A stretch of 64,000 nt of DNA from contig NC_092806.1 in NCBI RefSeq assembly GCF_040954645.1, forward strand, positions 115,178,458 through 115,242,457, read 5' to 3'. The notes beneath the pieces were generated by a model. That model worked only from the letters and a program-made list of their open reading frames with translations, made no database searches and had not been told where the DNA came from. Below, piece by piece: positions 33,775 to 45,323 of this stretch; the stretch's first letter is position 1, and the number at the start of each line of letters is the position of its first letter. The translations under genes and the position numbers were made by a program. The DNA is from Diabrotica undecimpunctata (Eukaryota > Arthropoda > Insecta > Coleoptera > Chrysomelidae).

Positions 33775-34312
33775 AGACCAATAATGACGTATGTATCAGA
33801 AAGAAGACCGAATACAGCTACAACACAAAAGCTATTAGAAACGGCGGAGATAAATAAAATAAAATAGATGGATACTAAACAAAAAAAAAAGAATGGAATA
33901 ATCACATAAGTAGCATGAAGACCAAAATGCCAAAAGATAAATGATCAGACGGTAGAAGAAGTAGTATCGACCGACTACGATAAAAGATGGAGTGACACCT
34001 TTCCACAGAATTAGGTAGAAACACCGAGATAAGACTTAGAACGAAGATTAGGGATATTGTGAAAGAAATTACAAAAATGAAATGGCACTGGGCGGGTCAC
34101 GTAGCCCGATATAATGACAACAGGTAGACACGGAGAATTCTAGAATCTAGACCAAGGACGAAAACAAGAAGCATGGGAAGACCTCAAAAAAGTTGGGTAG
34201 ATGACATAAGAGCAGTGTCAGGCAAACAGTGGATTAGATTGGCGCAAGATAGAGAAAGATGGAAGCAATTGGGAGAGACCTACATTCAGGAGTGGATAGA
34301 AAACGGTTGACA
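33775..34312 (+). pseudogene. Second RTE-type 3' end
   Basis: Starts RPIMTYVSERRPNTATTQKL and, after degenerate sequence, continues MKWHWAGHVARYNDNR, then RTKTRSMGRPQKSWVDDI and DRERWKQLGETYIQEW. This is the C-terminus of another insect non-LTR subfamily. It is directly adjacent to the tail of the preceding copy, so one inserted next to or into the other. Confidence 0.8.
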
Positions 34313-35129
34313 AAGAGAGGTAAGAAAAATTATTTCTGAAATATTACGTTCAATAATATTTGTACAGAAAGAAATTTACATGCTAGCATAAGATATATGC
34401 TGCCAATAGATCTTTCACATCAAGACATTTATTGCTATTCTATAGATAGTGGTATCTTGTTTTGGTATTGGACGTTTTCGGTAAAACCTAAATCGACGTA
34501 CTTATATCATTTGACTCAATTTTACGAACCGACAGTCCAGCCGGGCCTGGTAATAAAAGGTTCGTCTAAATATTCTTCTAATAAACAATCGATTATTCAC
34601 GTGACGATTCAAGTCCACTTTCTATGAAGATGGATTCGAGATTCAAATTAGCGTCTCACTTAAAAAAATTAAACTACAAATTTTGATTGATTCGTGTTGA
34701 GTTATCTATTGAGACTCATTTCCGGATGAAATTATTCAGTGATTGAATATAACCAATAATAATTTATAGTATTAACTGACAAATATATATTTGACTAAGA
34801 CTCGGTTTTAGTTTGAAAAGCAAATACTTTATTATATAAAAGATATAGAATAAAAGACAATATATTGGTAAGTTTTAAAATTATATACAACTATTCCATT
34901 TGACATAAATATAGAGAGTGGGCCAAATGATACCGTAAACTTCAAAATATCTTCAACGGAAAAGGTTTTTCTGGGTAACACATCGAACACATCGCACTCT
35001 GTCCCGGAGATAGCTCAATTTTTAAGGGGTATATTTTTTTATGAAATAAACGAAAAAAATGATGATTGAAAAATGAAAGATGATGACTGTTTTATAAATT
35101 CTACCTTTCATTTGTTTTCCGATATTTTT
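34313..35129. other. No gene recognised
   Basis: No frame or repeat of known type. A 76-codon frame at 34397-34627 has no recognisable domain. Confidence 0.6.
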
Positions 35130-35380
35130 ATTTCTCCTTCTTCTTCTTCTAGTGCCGTCTCTACTAATGAAGGTTGGCTATAACCATTGCAAATTCGTCT
35201 CTATCTTCTGCTTTTCTTACATGCGTCTGTGTTTAACCCGGTCCAGTCGCGAATGTTTTTCAGCCAGGATATTTGTCGTCTACCAGGACCCCTTTTTCCT
35301 TCGATTTTACCCTTTATAATCATCTGCAACAACGTACTTATCATTTCTAAGTATATTTTTATTTCATCATATTGTTTTAT
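35130..35380 (-). pseudogene. RTE-like 3' end with GAA tail
   Basis: The minus strand reads KIEGKRGPGRRQISWLKNIR, then DWTGLNTDACKKS and NGYSQPSL, and ends in GAAGAAGAAGAAGG at 35152-35137. This is the C-terminal block and simple tail of the same type as the plus-strand copy ending at 33770, here in the opposite orientation. Confidence 0.75.
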
Positions 35381-35444
35381 TCAGGCAACCTCCGGCTCTG
35401 CTTGTCTATCTTCCTCTTCTGTTTTCGTAACTAGATAATGTGAT

Positions 35445-35615
35445 GCTTAGATATTTAAACGTCATTCGGCTCCAATTTACATCTTAGTAAATTTGCTTGT
35501 ATAACCATACATTTTGTCTTTTAGGGAAATTAACATGTTCAATTTTCTGGAGGTTATATTAAATTGATGCAGCATACCTACTACTCTTTTTTAGTTCTTA
35601 CTTTTTTTATTGTAT
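35445..35615 (-). repeat. Second copy of the 32.0-kb RTE segment
   Basis: The reverse complement closely matches 31960-32100, sharing AACATGTTAATTTC, GCAAATTTACT and AGATGTAAATTGGAGC. It sits on the opposite strand in a different nest of fragments. Confidence 0.75.
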
Positions 35616-35641
35616 ATATATATTCAGGTATTCTACAGTAT

Positions 35642-37755
35642 TCACTGCCTTCCCTCGCTCAACCGTTTCCATCTCTCTCTGTTGTTCCATTCTCCATCGT
35701 TTAGGCCTCTCTTACTCATGGCGTCGTCTACTTCGTTCCTCCAGGATTTTCGGGGTCGTCCTCTCTTCCTCCTTCTTATGGAGCTCCATTCGGTTATATT
35801 TTTTATCCATCTGCTGTCACTAGTTCTTCTTACATGTCCATACCACTTTAGTCTTTTTTGTTCTAAGTATGTTGTTATGTCTGTTTCTATTGATGTTCTT
35901 TGCTTTATCTCGTCATTACTTCTCCTATCCATTCTTGTTACTCTGCAGCATCTTCGCAGGCATTCCATCTTTGTTGCTACTATCTAACTGCTGTTTTTCT
36001 TGTTTATGATCCAATTTTCAGCCGCATATGTCATAATACTTCGCACTAATGTTTTATAAATCTACGTTTTTGTCTTCATATTTAGGTGTCTATCCCACCA
36101 TACTGAGTTAAGTTGTCGGATTGCTGTTCTTGTTTGTCCTAATCTTTGTGTAATTTCTTCCTCTGTTGTTTCCTTTTTCGTGATTATAAACCCCAAGTAT
36201 TTGAATTTATCCTTTCCTTTGATTGTTACGTTGTCATCAATCTGTAGATCTTCTATATCTTCTTCACTTGTAGATAGGTACTCTGTTTTCGCGAGGTTAA
36301 TATCTAGGCCAGCCTTGGTATATTCTTCTTGTAGTTTCTTCATCATGTAGCTGAAGTCGTCTTGGTCTTGTGCAATCACTACTTGATCGTCTACAAAGCT
36401 TAACGTACATAGGTATTCGTTCCGTACCGGTACTCCCATGCCTTCGCATTTTCTTTTCCATATAGTCAAGGCTTTCTCTAAGTATATTTTGAATAGGGTT
36501 GGAGATGTGGAACAACCCTGCAGGAGTCCTTTTGTTGTGGTGAAGTCTCCTATGATTCTTGTTCCTATTTTAATGGACACTTTATTTTCTTTATACAGAG
36601 CTTTTGTAACTTCTATGAGTTCTGTCTGTATTTCTAATTTGTACATTGCCTCCCATAGTTCTGACCTACAATCTTTCTATTGATGATATTACGCTTATTC
36701 CTCTGTAGTTTTCGCATCGTTTTCTATCTCCTTTCTTAAATATAGATGTCATATATGCCTCCGTCCATTCCTTTGGGAGCTGTTCTCCATTTATGGCTTT
36801 CTGAAATATCCATTGTATCATCCGGTGTAATTTTTTTGATCCGTATTTTATAAGCTCAAGTGAGATGCCTTCAGGTCCCGGTGCTATCTTATTTTTGATT
36901 GTTTTTATGGCCGTTCTCATTTCCCTATCTGTTATTTCTATTTTTTGTTGTGGGGATCTGCTTCGTCTTCGCCTGTTTTCTTTTCCAATGAATTGTGGTC
37001 TTTGTTCTGTTAACAGTTCCTTGTAATAGTCCTTCCATTCTTTGTCCTGTATATTTTCCAATTTAATTTTTTCTTTTGAGTTTTGTTTCAATCCTCTCAG
37101 TACTTTCCATGACTCCGAAGTTCTTGTACCTCCTATGTATGTTTCAATATTTAAGCAGTTTCTTTCCCATTCTTCATTCTTTTGTTGTGTTATTTGTTTT
37201 TTCACTTCTCTATCTTTTTCTCTATATTCTTTATAAATTTCATTGTTGTTTGTAGTCAGCCATTTTCTGTATAGTTGTTTTTTTTCTTCAATTATTCTTT
37301 TTGTTGGTTCATTTATTTCATAATAGTGCTGTTTATTTGTTATATGTTCTTTTTCTCCAAAGGCTTCGAATGCTGCTTGTTTTATACTCGCCTTTATATG
37401 CTCGTATATTTCTTCGATGTTGCCGTATCTAAATTCTATTAATTTTTGGTCTAGACGTTGTTGGTATAGTTCTCTTATTGATTGTTCTTGGAGTAGTTCT
37501 ATATTGTACTGTTTTTCTCTTATAGTGTTCAACGGTACTTCTGTAGAGGGGGTTTTGTTATGTTTCCAATTAATGCCCACTTTTGCTGTCAGTAGTTTTT
37601 GGTCCGTTCCGCATTCTGCTCCTCTTCTGACTCGCACATCTTTGATTTTGTGATCTTTTATATGTGTCTATTATCGATTTCAGCTTTCGTGTTTCTTGCG
37701 TCCATGTATATTTATGAATATTTTTATGTCTGAAGAATCCGGTTTTTATTGTTTT
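35642..37755 (-). pseudogene. RTE-like element with RT motif A deleted
   Basis: In order on the minus strand: the endonuclease end, FFRHKNIHKYTWTQETRK (about 37745); a long frame 37637-36666 with the linker, a coiled lysine-rich stretch and RT block NKIAPGPEGISLELIKYG, then WTEAYMTSIFKKGDRKRC and YRGISVIS; a frame 36646-36062 starting after motif A, with GLLQGCSTSPTLFKIYLEKA (motif B), LCTLSFVDDQVVIAQDQ (motif C, FVDD) and KFKYLGFIITKKE; and the C-terminus 35968-35642 with LKWYGHVRRTSDSRW and RGRPRKSWRNEVDDAM. The segment with the first catalytic Asp, roughly 100 residues, is missing at 36646-36666. The remaining frames are long, so decay is recent. Confidence 0.88.
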
Positions 37756-38071
37756 ATCCCTAATCAGGCTAAACAATAGAGGACTCAGAGAATCTTCCTG
37801 TCTTATTCCATTTTTAGCTTCAATAGGGTCAGTTATGTAGTTCTTCTACTTTTACTTTTATTCTATTGTTCTGGTAGATATTTTGGATCGTTTTGATTAT
37901 TCCTAGAGGTATCTCTCTTGTGTACAATAAGTGGATAACGTCGTTAAATTTTACCCGGTCAAATGCCTTCTTAAGTTCCACGAAACATAGATATGCCGGT
38001 TTGTGGTATTCTACTGATTTGTCTTGCACTTGCCTCATTATAAATATTAAAGAGGAGAGGTGACAGCGCAT
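37756..38071 (-). pseudogene. RTE-like RT palm scrap
   Basis: Reads CFVELKKAFDRVKFNDVIHL (motif A; the Asp after FV is replaced by Glu), REIPLGIIKTIQNIYQN, and after a stop NGIRQEDSLSPLLFSLI (motif B). It fuses at both ends to other RTE pieces: the endonuclease of the 35.6-37.7 kb copy on one side and the 38.1-38.7 kb fragment on the other. Confidence 0.78.
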
Positions 38072-38740
38072 CTCCTTGTTTCAGGCCACTGCTTATTTCG
38101 AAAGATTCTGAGAGTTTGTTACATTTCCGTACTCTGGATCTACAGCTATTCACACATAACTTAACAAACTGGATAAGTTTTTTTGGAACTGAAAGTTCCG
38201 CCATTGCATTCTACATCTGATCCCTTTTAATGCTGTCGTACGCTTGCCGGAAATCTATGAAGATATTATGGATAGTTCTATTGAATTGCCATCCTTTTTC
38301 AAGCAGCTGTCTTAGCGTAAAGATCTGATCTATGCTCGATCTATGTTTTCTGAAGCCGGCTTGGTATTCCCCCATGAAATTTTCTACAAACGGTGTCAGG
38401 ATGTTCGATAAGATTTTATATGCCGTATTAAGTAGGGAGATGCCTCTATAAATTAGAGCACTTGGTTTTGTCTCCCTTTTTATGGATGGGGATTATTACA
38501 CTTTCGTGCCATTTTGTTGGTATTTTCTCTTCGTTCCATATAAGTGTTATTAGTTTCTATATTTGTCTATTTAGAGTTTCTCCTCCGTACTTAAGGAATT
38601 CAGACAGTATTTTGTCAGAGCCTGGAGCTTTTCCGTTCTTCAATGACCTTGTTAATTGCCATTTTTGTACATTTTTGCATTTCCATGCACCAACAGTGTG
38701 ATTTCTTCTTTGGTTTTGTTTTTTTTTTAGCAATATCACT
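38072..38740 (-). pseudogene. RTE-like RT fragment
   Basis: From 38740 down: LKNGKAPGSDKILSEFLKYG, KWHESVIIPIHKKGD, YRGISLLNTAYKILSN, GEYQAGFRKHRSSIDQI, NIFIDFRQAYDSIKRDQM (motif A, intact D) and SGLKQGDALSPLLFNI (motif B). One stop lies after DQM and frames change near 38460. It ends abruptly in the next fragment. Confidence 0.85.
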
Positions 38741-38894
38741 TTAGATCATCTGAAAATTTTCTAGCATAATTTGACCCTTTCCTTTTTTCTTTGTCTTTTA
38801 AAATGCACATAAATCTATATTTTCCCTGTCAATTCTTTAGTTATTTCTTATTCTCTATAAGAGAGATTCATGTCATATTTCAATTTATATAACG

Positions 38895-39095
38895 AGTTTA
38901 TTACAGCTGCCGCCGTTTCTCGCAACCTAGCTTCCAACGATTGCGATCGTTCCAGTCATCTACTTGTAGACCCCTATCTTCTATTGCACCTTTTACTTCT
39001 TGTCTCCACGATCTTCTTGGCCTTCTCTTTTTCCTGCGGGTGGTGGGGATCCACTGTATTCCACTATAGATCCACTATATTCCAATTACCGATAC
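38895..39095 (-). pseudogene. RTE-like C-terminal fragment
   Basis: Reads GGIQWIPTTRRKKRRPRRSW, then EVKGAIEDRGLQVDDWNDRN and RWKLGCEKRRQL followed by stops. It matches the C-terminus of the copy at 35642-35968 (GRPRKSW and WN-R-RWK), so it is a sister element. It marks the end of the nested cluster. Confidence 0.78.
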
Positions 39096-39180
39096 TAAAT
39101 ACGTTTCTTGCTTTCCATAAATTCCTTGCCTCTTTCTCGAGTTGGTCATCGTTAAATGTGTCCTATTCCGAGGCATAATC

Positions 39181-40052
39181 ATATTTCTGCGAGCAGTATG
39201 GACTACGGTCTATCAGTAGGGTGCTAACCTTGCAAATTTATAGATGTGGGAACCTGTATCCATATCATTTTTGTCGAGAACAAGTATTACCTTCTCGAGA
39301 TTATTGCCTTGGCTTATTATTGACTTATTATTATAGACTCTTGGCTTTTAGAAGAAGTGGTATTACAGTTTTATAAGGTTATGAGCATAGGTTTGTCGCC
39401 AACATTAAAGAGCGTACTTTAAAAAAATTTTCATTTAAATTACACATTGTTTGGAGCTGCTTGCTATTATAATTAATACTTTATTTATGGATGTTTTTGA
39501 TTATACCGTTAGTCGTTCTCTGACTCGGAAATAAATGACAATAGACCTACAAGTTTTATGTTTTTTGGTTATATTACTGAACGTAAAGTACGTTCTTGAA
39601 ATTTTAACATTACTATATTGGACACATTGTATAAATCAATCTTTTTTTAACAATCCTACTATTGATTAATAACTACGAATGAACTGATTATTATTCAGAT
39701 TCCGAACGTAACGTAAAAGTAAAACATCTTGGACGTTCCAAATAACTTTTTTAAGCATGCAGAATTTAAATCGAAAGTATATGATAGTACTCGTTCGAGT
39801 ACTACAACAAATATAAAATGTGCTTATTGAAAACCCGTTGCAACGACGGACCGCAACCTGCAAGTGGAACGAGGACCAGGGCCGTTTTAAGAATATTAAT
39901 TAAGATAAGATTGATTAGCTGGTGACATACGTTCATTATTTGTATTCTATAATAAATATGGAGGGTTTTCCCATGTAGATTATAGAAAACGGTGAGCTTA
40001 ATTCAGAATCTAACGGTTTCTGGAGACAGCAAAAATTTCACTACAGATTATA
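39181..40052. other. No gene recognised
   Basis: AT-rich, with no meaningful frame. A 16-base inverted motif, AGTACTCG-TT-CGAGTACT, lies near 39788-39805. Confidence 0.6.
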
Positions 40053-40053
40053 T

Positions 40054-40094
<41 letters not shown>
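40053..40094. repeat. (TA)n microsatellite
   Basis: TA run starting ATATATACATACATATATA. Confidence 0.95.
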
Positions 40095-40099
<5 letters not shown>

Positions 40100-40734
40100 G
40101 ATATTTAAAGTCTTGGTGCGCCAAGCAATAATTAGCTAATTAATTTTTTTGATTAATTAAAATTATTTAAATGATATGATTATTACTCTATCACAATTTT
40201 TAATTCTTTTATCTCGGGGTTAAATTCGTGCTTCAATATCTATGCTATTACATGTGAAAGGTAAGGTCCAAAGAATACCGGAATAATAAAAAACACATAT
40301 GATCTAACACTATATATTGAAATAAAAATAATGAAATAATTCACACTCAAAAGTTTTCAATGAACAAATCTCATATAAGGATTCTCAAAATTTTGTTCTC
40401 CGTACGTGAACAATCAAAATTAATGGTACAAACAATATTAATTGAAATCTCAAAATCCCAAACTATTTTAACTCTCCTAATCAAAATATTTATATCCTTT
40501 CTAAATTACGTGTAAAAATTGTGTTATCAATAAAAGAAAAAAAAAAACTGCAGAAACAAAAATATCTCTCTCTGATGATGAGTGGTCCAAATCCTTGTTC
40601 CTTGTAGACTATATTATCTCCTCTCAACCGCTCCCTATGTAATCAGCAATCTTACACAGATTGTTGCAAGTATATCGTCCTTAATGATCTCCTTCAAAAG
40701 CACAAATCATTCAAATTATGATAGCCTTTCTCCT

Positions 40735-40857
40735 CTCGATAAACTGAATCTCTCGTTGACCCGAGTGAAAAATGACTCTTGGAATATCTTCTCTTTACGA
40801 TAAACTGAATCTCTCGTTGGCCTGAACAGTGACTCTTGGAATATAAGTAGAGAAATA
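40735..40857. repeat. 61-bp tandem duplication
   Basis: A unit beginning CGATAAACTGAATCTCTCGT and ending GACTCTTGGAATAT occurs twice in a row with a few differences. It lies in a cytosine-rich, low-complexity region (40560-41100) without a recognisable gene. Confidence 0.8.
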
Positions 40858-41497
40858 TGACTTACAATATTTTGCTGCTTCAGCTTCTGTCAGATACACT
40901 AACTCCACAAAAACTCACTAACATTCAACACTACTGCTTGCTACATTTCAGGAACCGCCAGAGAACAATCACTGTTCGTCTTACAGACTTGGAAACCAAC
41001 TGGTCCTCCTTTTCCTCTCCTCAATCTCGCTAAACTTTTTCCTACATACTTATCCCACCTTTTTCAATCTCCGCCAATCAAAACTCGTCACAATTCCCCA
41101 TTTTTTCATTTCGATAACAAACAAATTTTTACCTATAATTATAAAATTTCCTAAAACTTATTTACAAATAATATTTTCTATAATTCTTAAAAACTAACAA
41201 AACCTCTTTCTATAATCCCTTCTATTGTCTTTAATCACTGCATTAATGTATTTTGAAAAACCCCGTTCAATTGTCTTTGACTTTCACTTAAACTTATGCG
41301 GGTCACTCAAGTATAACAAAGAAATAATTTATGTATAGCTTACATTTTGTTTAGTACAGATAATCCAGGAATTTAATAACTTTCCTTCTTAGAAATGTTT
41401 GTTGGATATTATCCTACTTATCTGAATTATTTTAATGTTTTTGAACTTTGAAATATTTTCAAAACAAACCAATATTTTTCTCGATTTTACATATCAT

Positions 41498-41502
<5 letters not shown>

Positions 41503-41556
<54 letters not shown>
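41503..41556. repeat. (TA)n microsatellite
   Basis: Pure TA run. Confidence 0.95.
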
Positions 41557-41561
<5 letters not shown>

Positions 41562-43100
41562 AAATAAAAATTTTAAAAACAGAACAAAACAAAAAGAAGA
41601 GGCAGATATACGAATCAATAGAAATAAAAAGAATACCAACGCAATAAATGACAAAAAAGATACACAAAACCTAAAAGTTCTTGTCAAACTTGTGCACGGC
41701 CTCGTTCATAAAAAATGCATAAATGCTTTAGGAAACACGAAGTATTGATATGAGGTATTTTATATTTGAAAAATATTTTTGAATATACAATTTATTTTTA
41801 TATATTTCCAGCACTGATCTCTTTTTTTCTAGTATGTTTATTATGTCTTATAATTAATATTGTTGTAAAGCTATTATTGTGTTATCTTAATACAATTTAC
41901 TATTTTTGTTGGGAATAAGCCAAAATTGTATAACTTATAATTATTTCTCGAATAACAGTTTATCCGAGTAGTCCTGTCCGTTAGATCCGTTTTGTGACTT
42001 TCACCACCAAAATATTTTGTGAAGAAAATTGCAGTTTTACCCTTTTTTGTAATTTTCTCGTTAGTCATACCTCAGGTAGATGTAGTCTGCTTACGGACGT
42101 ATATCATATCACTACTTATTCGAAGAGTAGTTGGGCGTTTGTAATGTATCAGATCGCTTTCACGATCCCATCTTTTAATATTTCGTTATTTTTTAAATTT
42201 CTTGAGACATCCGGTATATTCAATCATTTATCTGCTGTCCATTCTCATAATATGGTTTTTATGACCATTCTACAATTTTTCCCATTAATAAAAAATTTCT
42301 TTAGCCCTAGATATTGCCTTTGAAATATTCAAAATAATGATCCTTTTTAAGACGCCGTTTATTGCCCGCAAAGAGTACCGGTATTCTCTGAACACTCCGG
42401 TCTAAACTCAACCTTTGTTAGGTGTTATCCCCAAAACCGTTAATATAAGCAAAGTACTTTTTTCGCTAATATAAACATACCAAATTTTTCAAAATACCAA
42501 ATAATGCTGCCGCTGACGGAAATGTAACATTTGCTGCCACCTCTCCGTTCGTCGAATGGCCTCTTTATTAATTGGGTGAGCTATGTTATAATTATCTATT
42601 TTAAATATCTCGTTATTTTTGTATTTCTCATTTCTTCAGCGGTAATATGTATCTTACTGTTCGTACTTACAGGGTTTTAATTCTAAATTGTCGCCGCACA
42701 CAACAATGTATTTTCAGAATTTAAGAACATCGCCATAATATCGCGATTTCATGGATTGATGTTTCGATTTCGATATCCAGTAGGCTACCCATATTTCACT
42801 TGATAAACTGGCGAACTGTTTGGTTTTGTGGTCCTGTCGCAACATTTCGGGCACCCGACGTGAACACAACTTTTGAAAATTTAAACGTTCGGTAACACTT
42901 TTGTAGACCACTTCTTGAGATTGCAGAATACTTTTTAAATGAAATCGTAAACCGTCTATCCTCTCTCACTGTATATGTCAACTTTTTTAATGAAATTGTA
43001 GGTCGTGGCTGAAAGTCGCCCACTTCGTCTCTCATCCTGAATCTTCGTGCAGTCGCCTGTAAGGTCCTAACCCATTTTTGAACCATTTCATCATTTATAA
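41557..43100. other. No gene recognised
   Basis: Several overlapping frames of 60-130 codons on both strands have no domain I recognise. The longest (minus, 43176-42796) runs into the mariner TIR and is therefore not a gene of its own. Confidence 0.55.
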
Positions 43101-43625
43101 TACAGAGTGTTTCAAAAAAAGGTAACTCCGTCTCTAGGGTAGGTAAAAAACTAAAAAATAATTGGGGTTTACGCATTTTTTACGATTTTGCCAAAACTAC
43201 TGGCAACATTGTAATGAAATTTTATACGAATATGTTTTGGAAGCTGATACATCCCATGAATTTGTTTTTATATCTGATTCTCATAGAGGGCGCTAGTTAC
43301 ACGGATCGTACTAAGTATTAATCAATATAACTTTTTTAAGAGTATAATTATTAATCAAAATTTCAAGTAAACTTAAACATCATTCAATTTTACACAAAAA
43401 GGTACTCTTGGTAAAACTCGATACTGTGTACCGTTTTCTAAATATTTTGATTTGAAAATTATGAAGTAATAATTGATGCTGGTAGTAATGATAAAGTTCT
43501 AATAGGTATACCTCTATTTTATCCAAGTGTGCCGTGGAAATCTGCTGACATTTATTGATGGTTATGACGATAAATCAACAATAATTAGAGTTTTGAAACC
43601 TTGTTATTTGTAAAATCAAATCAAA

Positions 43626-44648
43626 ATGTACTCAAATGTTGAATACACTGACATGTTATTAACCTTAGGCGAATGTTTAGGATGTTCTAGTGCAGCTGTG
43701 ACACGTTATGCAGAAAAGTTTCCTTAGAAGAAACTTACCAAGTAAAAAAACATTTAGAGCCGTTAAACGACGTTGTCGAGAAACTGGGAATGTGAGACCA
43801 AATAAAATAAATTCTGGTAGAGCAAAAACAACAAGAACAATTAATAAAGAAAATAATATTTTAAATTTACTTGATCAAGATCCAACAGTTAGCGTAAGGA
43901 ATATAGCAAGACAAACAAATACTTCTGTTTCAAGTACTTGGCGGATACTGAAAGAACACCAATTACATCCTTATCATTACAGACAAGTCCACGAGCTCTT
44001 GCCAGATGATCTACCGGTTAGAGTGGATTTTTGTGAAACACTGTAACAAAGGACAGCCCACAATCCATATTTTTTAAAATGCATTCTTTTTACGGACGAG
44101 GCCAGTTTTACGCGACAAGGTTTGTTTAACTCCCATAATGCACACTACTGGTGTGATGAGAATTCACGAGTCAAAAGGGTATCACATTACCAACACTCAT
44201 TTAAAGTTAATGTTTGGGCAGCAACTTTAGGTAACAAATTAATAAGTTATCATATTCTACCTGGAAATTTAAATGGTAATATGTATCTTGATTTTTTAAA
44301 CAATTCGTTATTCGAGATATTAAAAGATTTAACGCTAAACGAGCGAAGATCTTTATTTTTATGCACGATGGAGCTCCACCACACTTTGATAGAAGGTGTC
44401 GTAATTGGTTGAGTAATCATTTTCTGAATCGATGGATTGGTGCAGAAGCTCCGATTCATTGGCCTCCTCGGTCATGCGATTTTAACCCTTTGGACTTCGC
44501 AGTTTGGTCGTATATTAAGGAAAAAGTCTATGCTACAGTGGTAAATTCACGCCAAGAATTGGAAGCAAGAATTCAACGTCAATTTAATGACATTATAGCT
44601 GATCCCCTACCGTTTAGAAGGTTAATGGAATCTTTAGAAAAAAAATAG
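43626..44648 (+). pseudogene. Mariner-like transposase A, 41-residue D2-D3 spacing
   Basis: Start ATG at 43626 gives MYSNVEYTDMLLTLGECLG, the usual N-terminus of this insect family. A frameshift near 43715 leads to the helix-turn-helix region (LPSKKTFRAVKRRCRETG and TVSVRNIARQTNTSVSSTW). One in-frame TAA (44044-44046) interrupts before CILFTDEASFTRQGLFNS, which holds the first catalytic Asp. A frameshift in a T-run near 44355 precedes MHDGAPPHFDRRC (second Asp) and PPRSCDFNPLDFAVWSYIKE (third Asp). I count 41 residues between the second and third Asp, the spacing called DD41D. All three Asp are present. The tail ends LMESLEKK. Lesions: two frameshifts and one stop. Confidence 0.88.
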
Positions 44649-45036
44649 ACTTGTGTATTCGCGAAAACGGAGAGCATTTTGAACACTTACTGTAATTGAA
44701 TTTTATTTTATGTTCTTAGTCATTAATTTAATTTTCTTCTTGTGAGTTTTGTTTAATTACTAACTATTTTATCCCAGCATCAATTATTACTTCATAATTT
44801 TCAAATAAAAATATTCCGAAAACGGTACACAGTATCGAGTTTTATCAAGAGTACCTTTTTCGTGTAAAATTGAATGATGTTTAAGTTTACTTGAAATTTT
44901 GATTAATAATTATACTCTTAAAAAAGTTATATTGACTAATACTTAGTAAGATCCGTGTAACTAGCGCCCTCTATGAGAATCAGATATAAAAACAAATTCA
45001 TGGGATGTATCAGCTTCCAAAACATATACGTATAAA

Positions 45037-45323
45037 TTAATTTATATTTAAATGGGAATAAGCCACAATTAAAGGTTAAAATACGTTTATTGACGTTTCA
45101 ATTTCCACTTCGGAAATCGTTCTCAAAATACAAACATTAGTAAATTGTTTGTATTTTGAGAACGATTTAAATTTTGTAAATTTACTAATGTTTGTATTTT
45201 GGGAACGATTTCCGAAGTGGAAATTGAAACGTCAATAAACGTATTTTAACCTTTAATTGTTGCTTATTCCCATTTAAATATAAATTAATTTAAAATGCCA
45301 CAAGAAAATAGCTTCAGAACAAT
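45037..45323. mobile_element. Nested 287-bp retroelement-like repeat
   Basis: Inserted in the right TIR of mariner A. The 13-base target word ATATACGTATAAA occurs once in the left mariner TIR (with one difference) and twice here, at 45024-45036 and 45324-45336. The element is itself an inverted repeat: AATGGGAATAAGCCACAATT and TTTCCACTTCGGAAATCG on the left recur inverted on the right. The right end finishes GCCACAAGAAAATAGCTTC. A 13-bp duplication fits target-primed retrotransposition rather than a cut-and-paste transposon. It contains decayed hammerhead-like units in both arms. Confidence 0.88.
45195..45237 (+). ncRNA. Hammerhead-like relic (family 4, core lost)
   Basis: The scaffold of a minimal hammerhead is kept: stem I TATT (45195-45198) with AATA (45234-45237), stem II GATTTCC/GGAAATT (45207-45213 and 45219-45225, one G-U pair), GAA (45226-45228), self-complementary ACGT (45229-45232) and C17 (45233). 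The catalytic CTGANGA is replaced by TTGGGAA; the inverted left copy has TTGAGAA. It is very unlikely to cleave. Related copies occur inverted at about 60892-60936 and 62548-62590. Confidence 0.6.

Noticed and set aside
38870..39178. Plus-strand hydrophobic frames over 34.9-39.2 kb (for example 38870-39178 and 35610-35987)
   Set aside because: They are antisense shadows of minus-strand RTE coding sequence.
40095..41150. Possible LTR start and primer-binding site (TGGTGCGCCAAGC) near 40115
   Set aside because: No second LTR, no convincing tRNA match and no retroviral-type frames nearby.
42796..43176. 126-codon minus-strand frame
   Set aside because: It runs from unidentified DNA into the mariner A TIR, has no domain and is most likely spurious.
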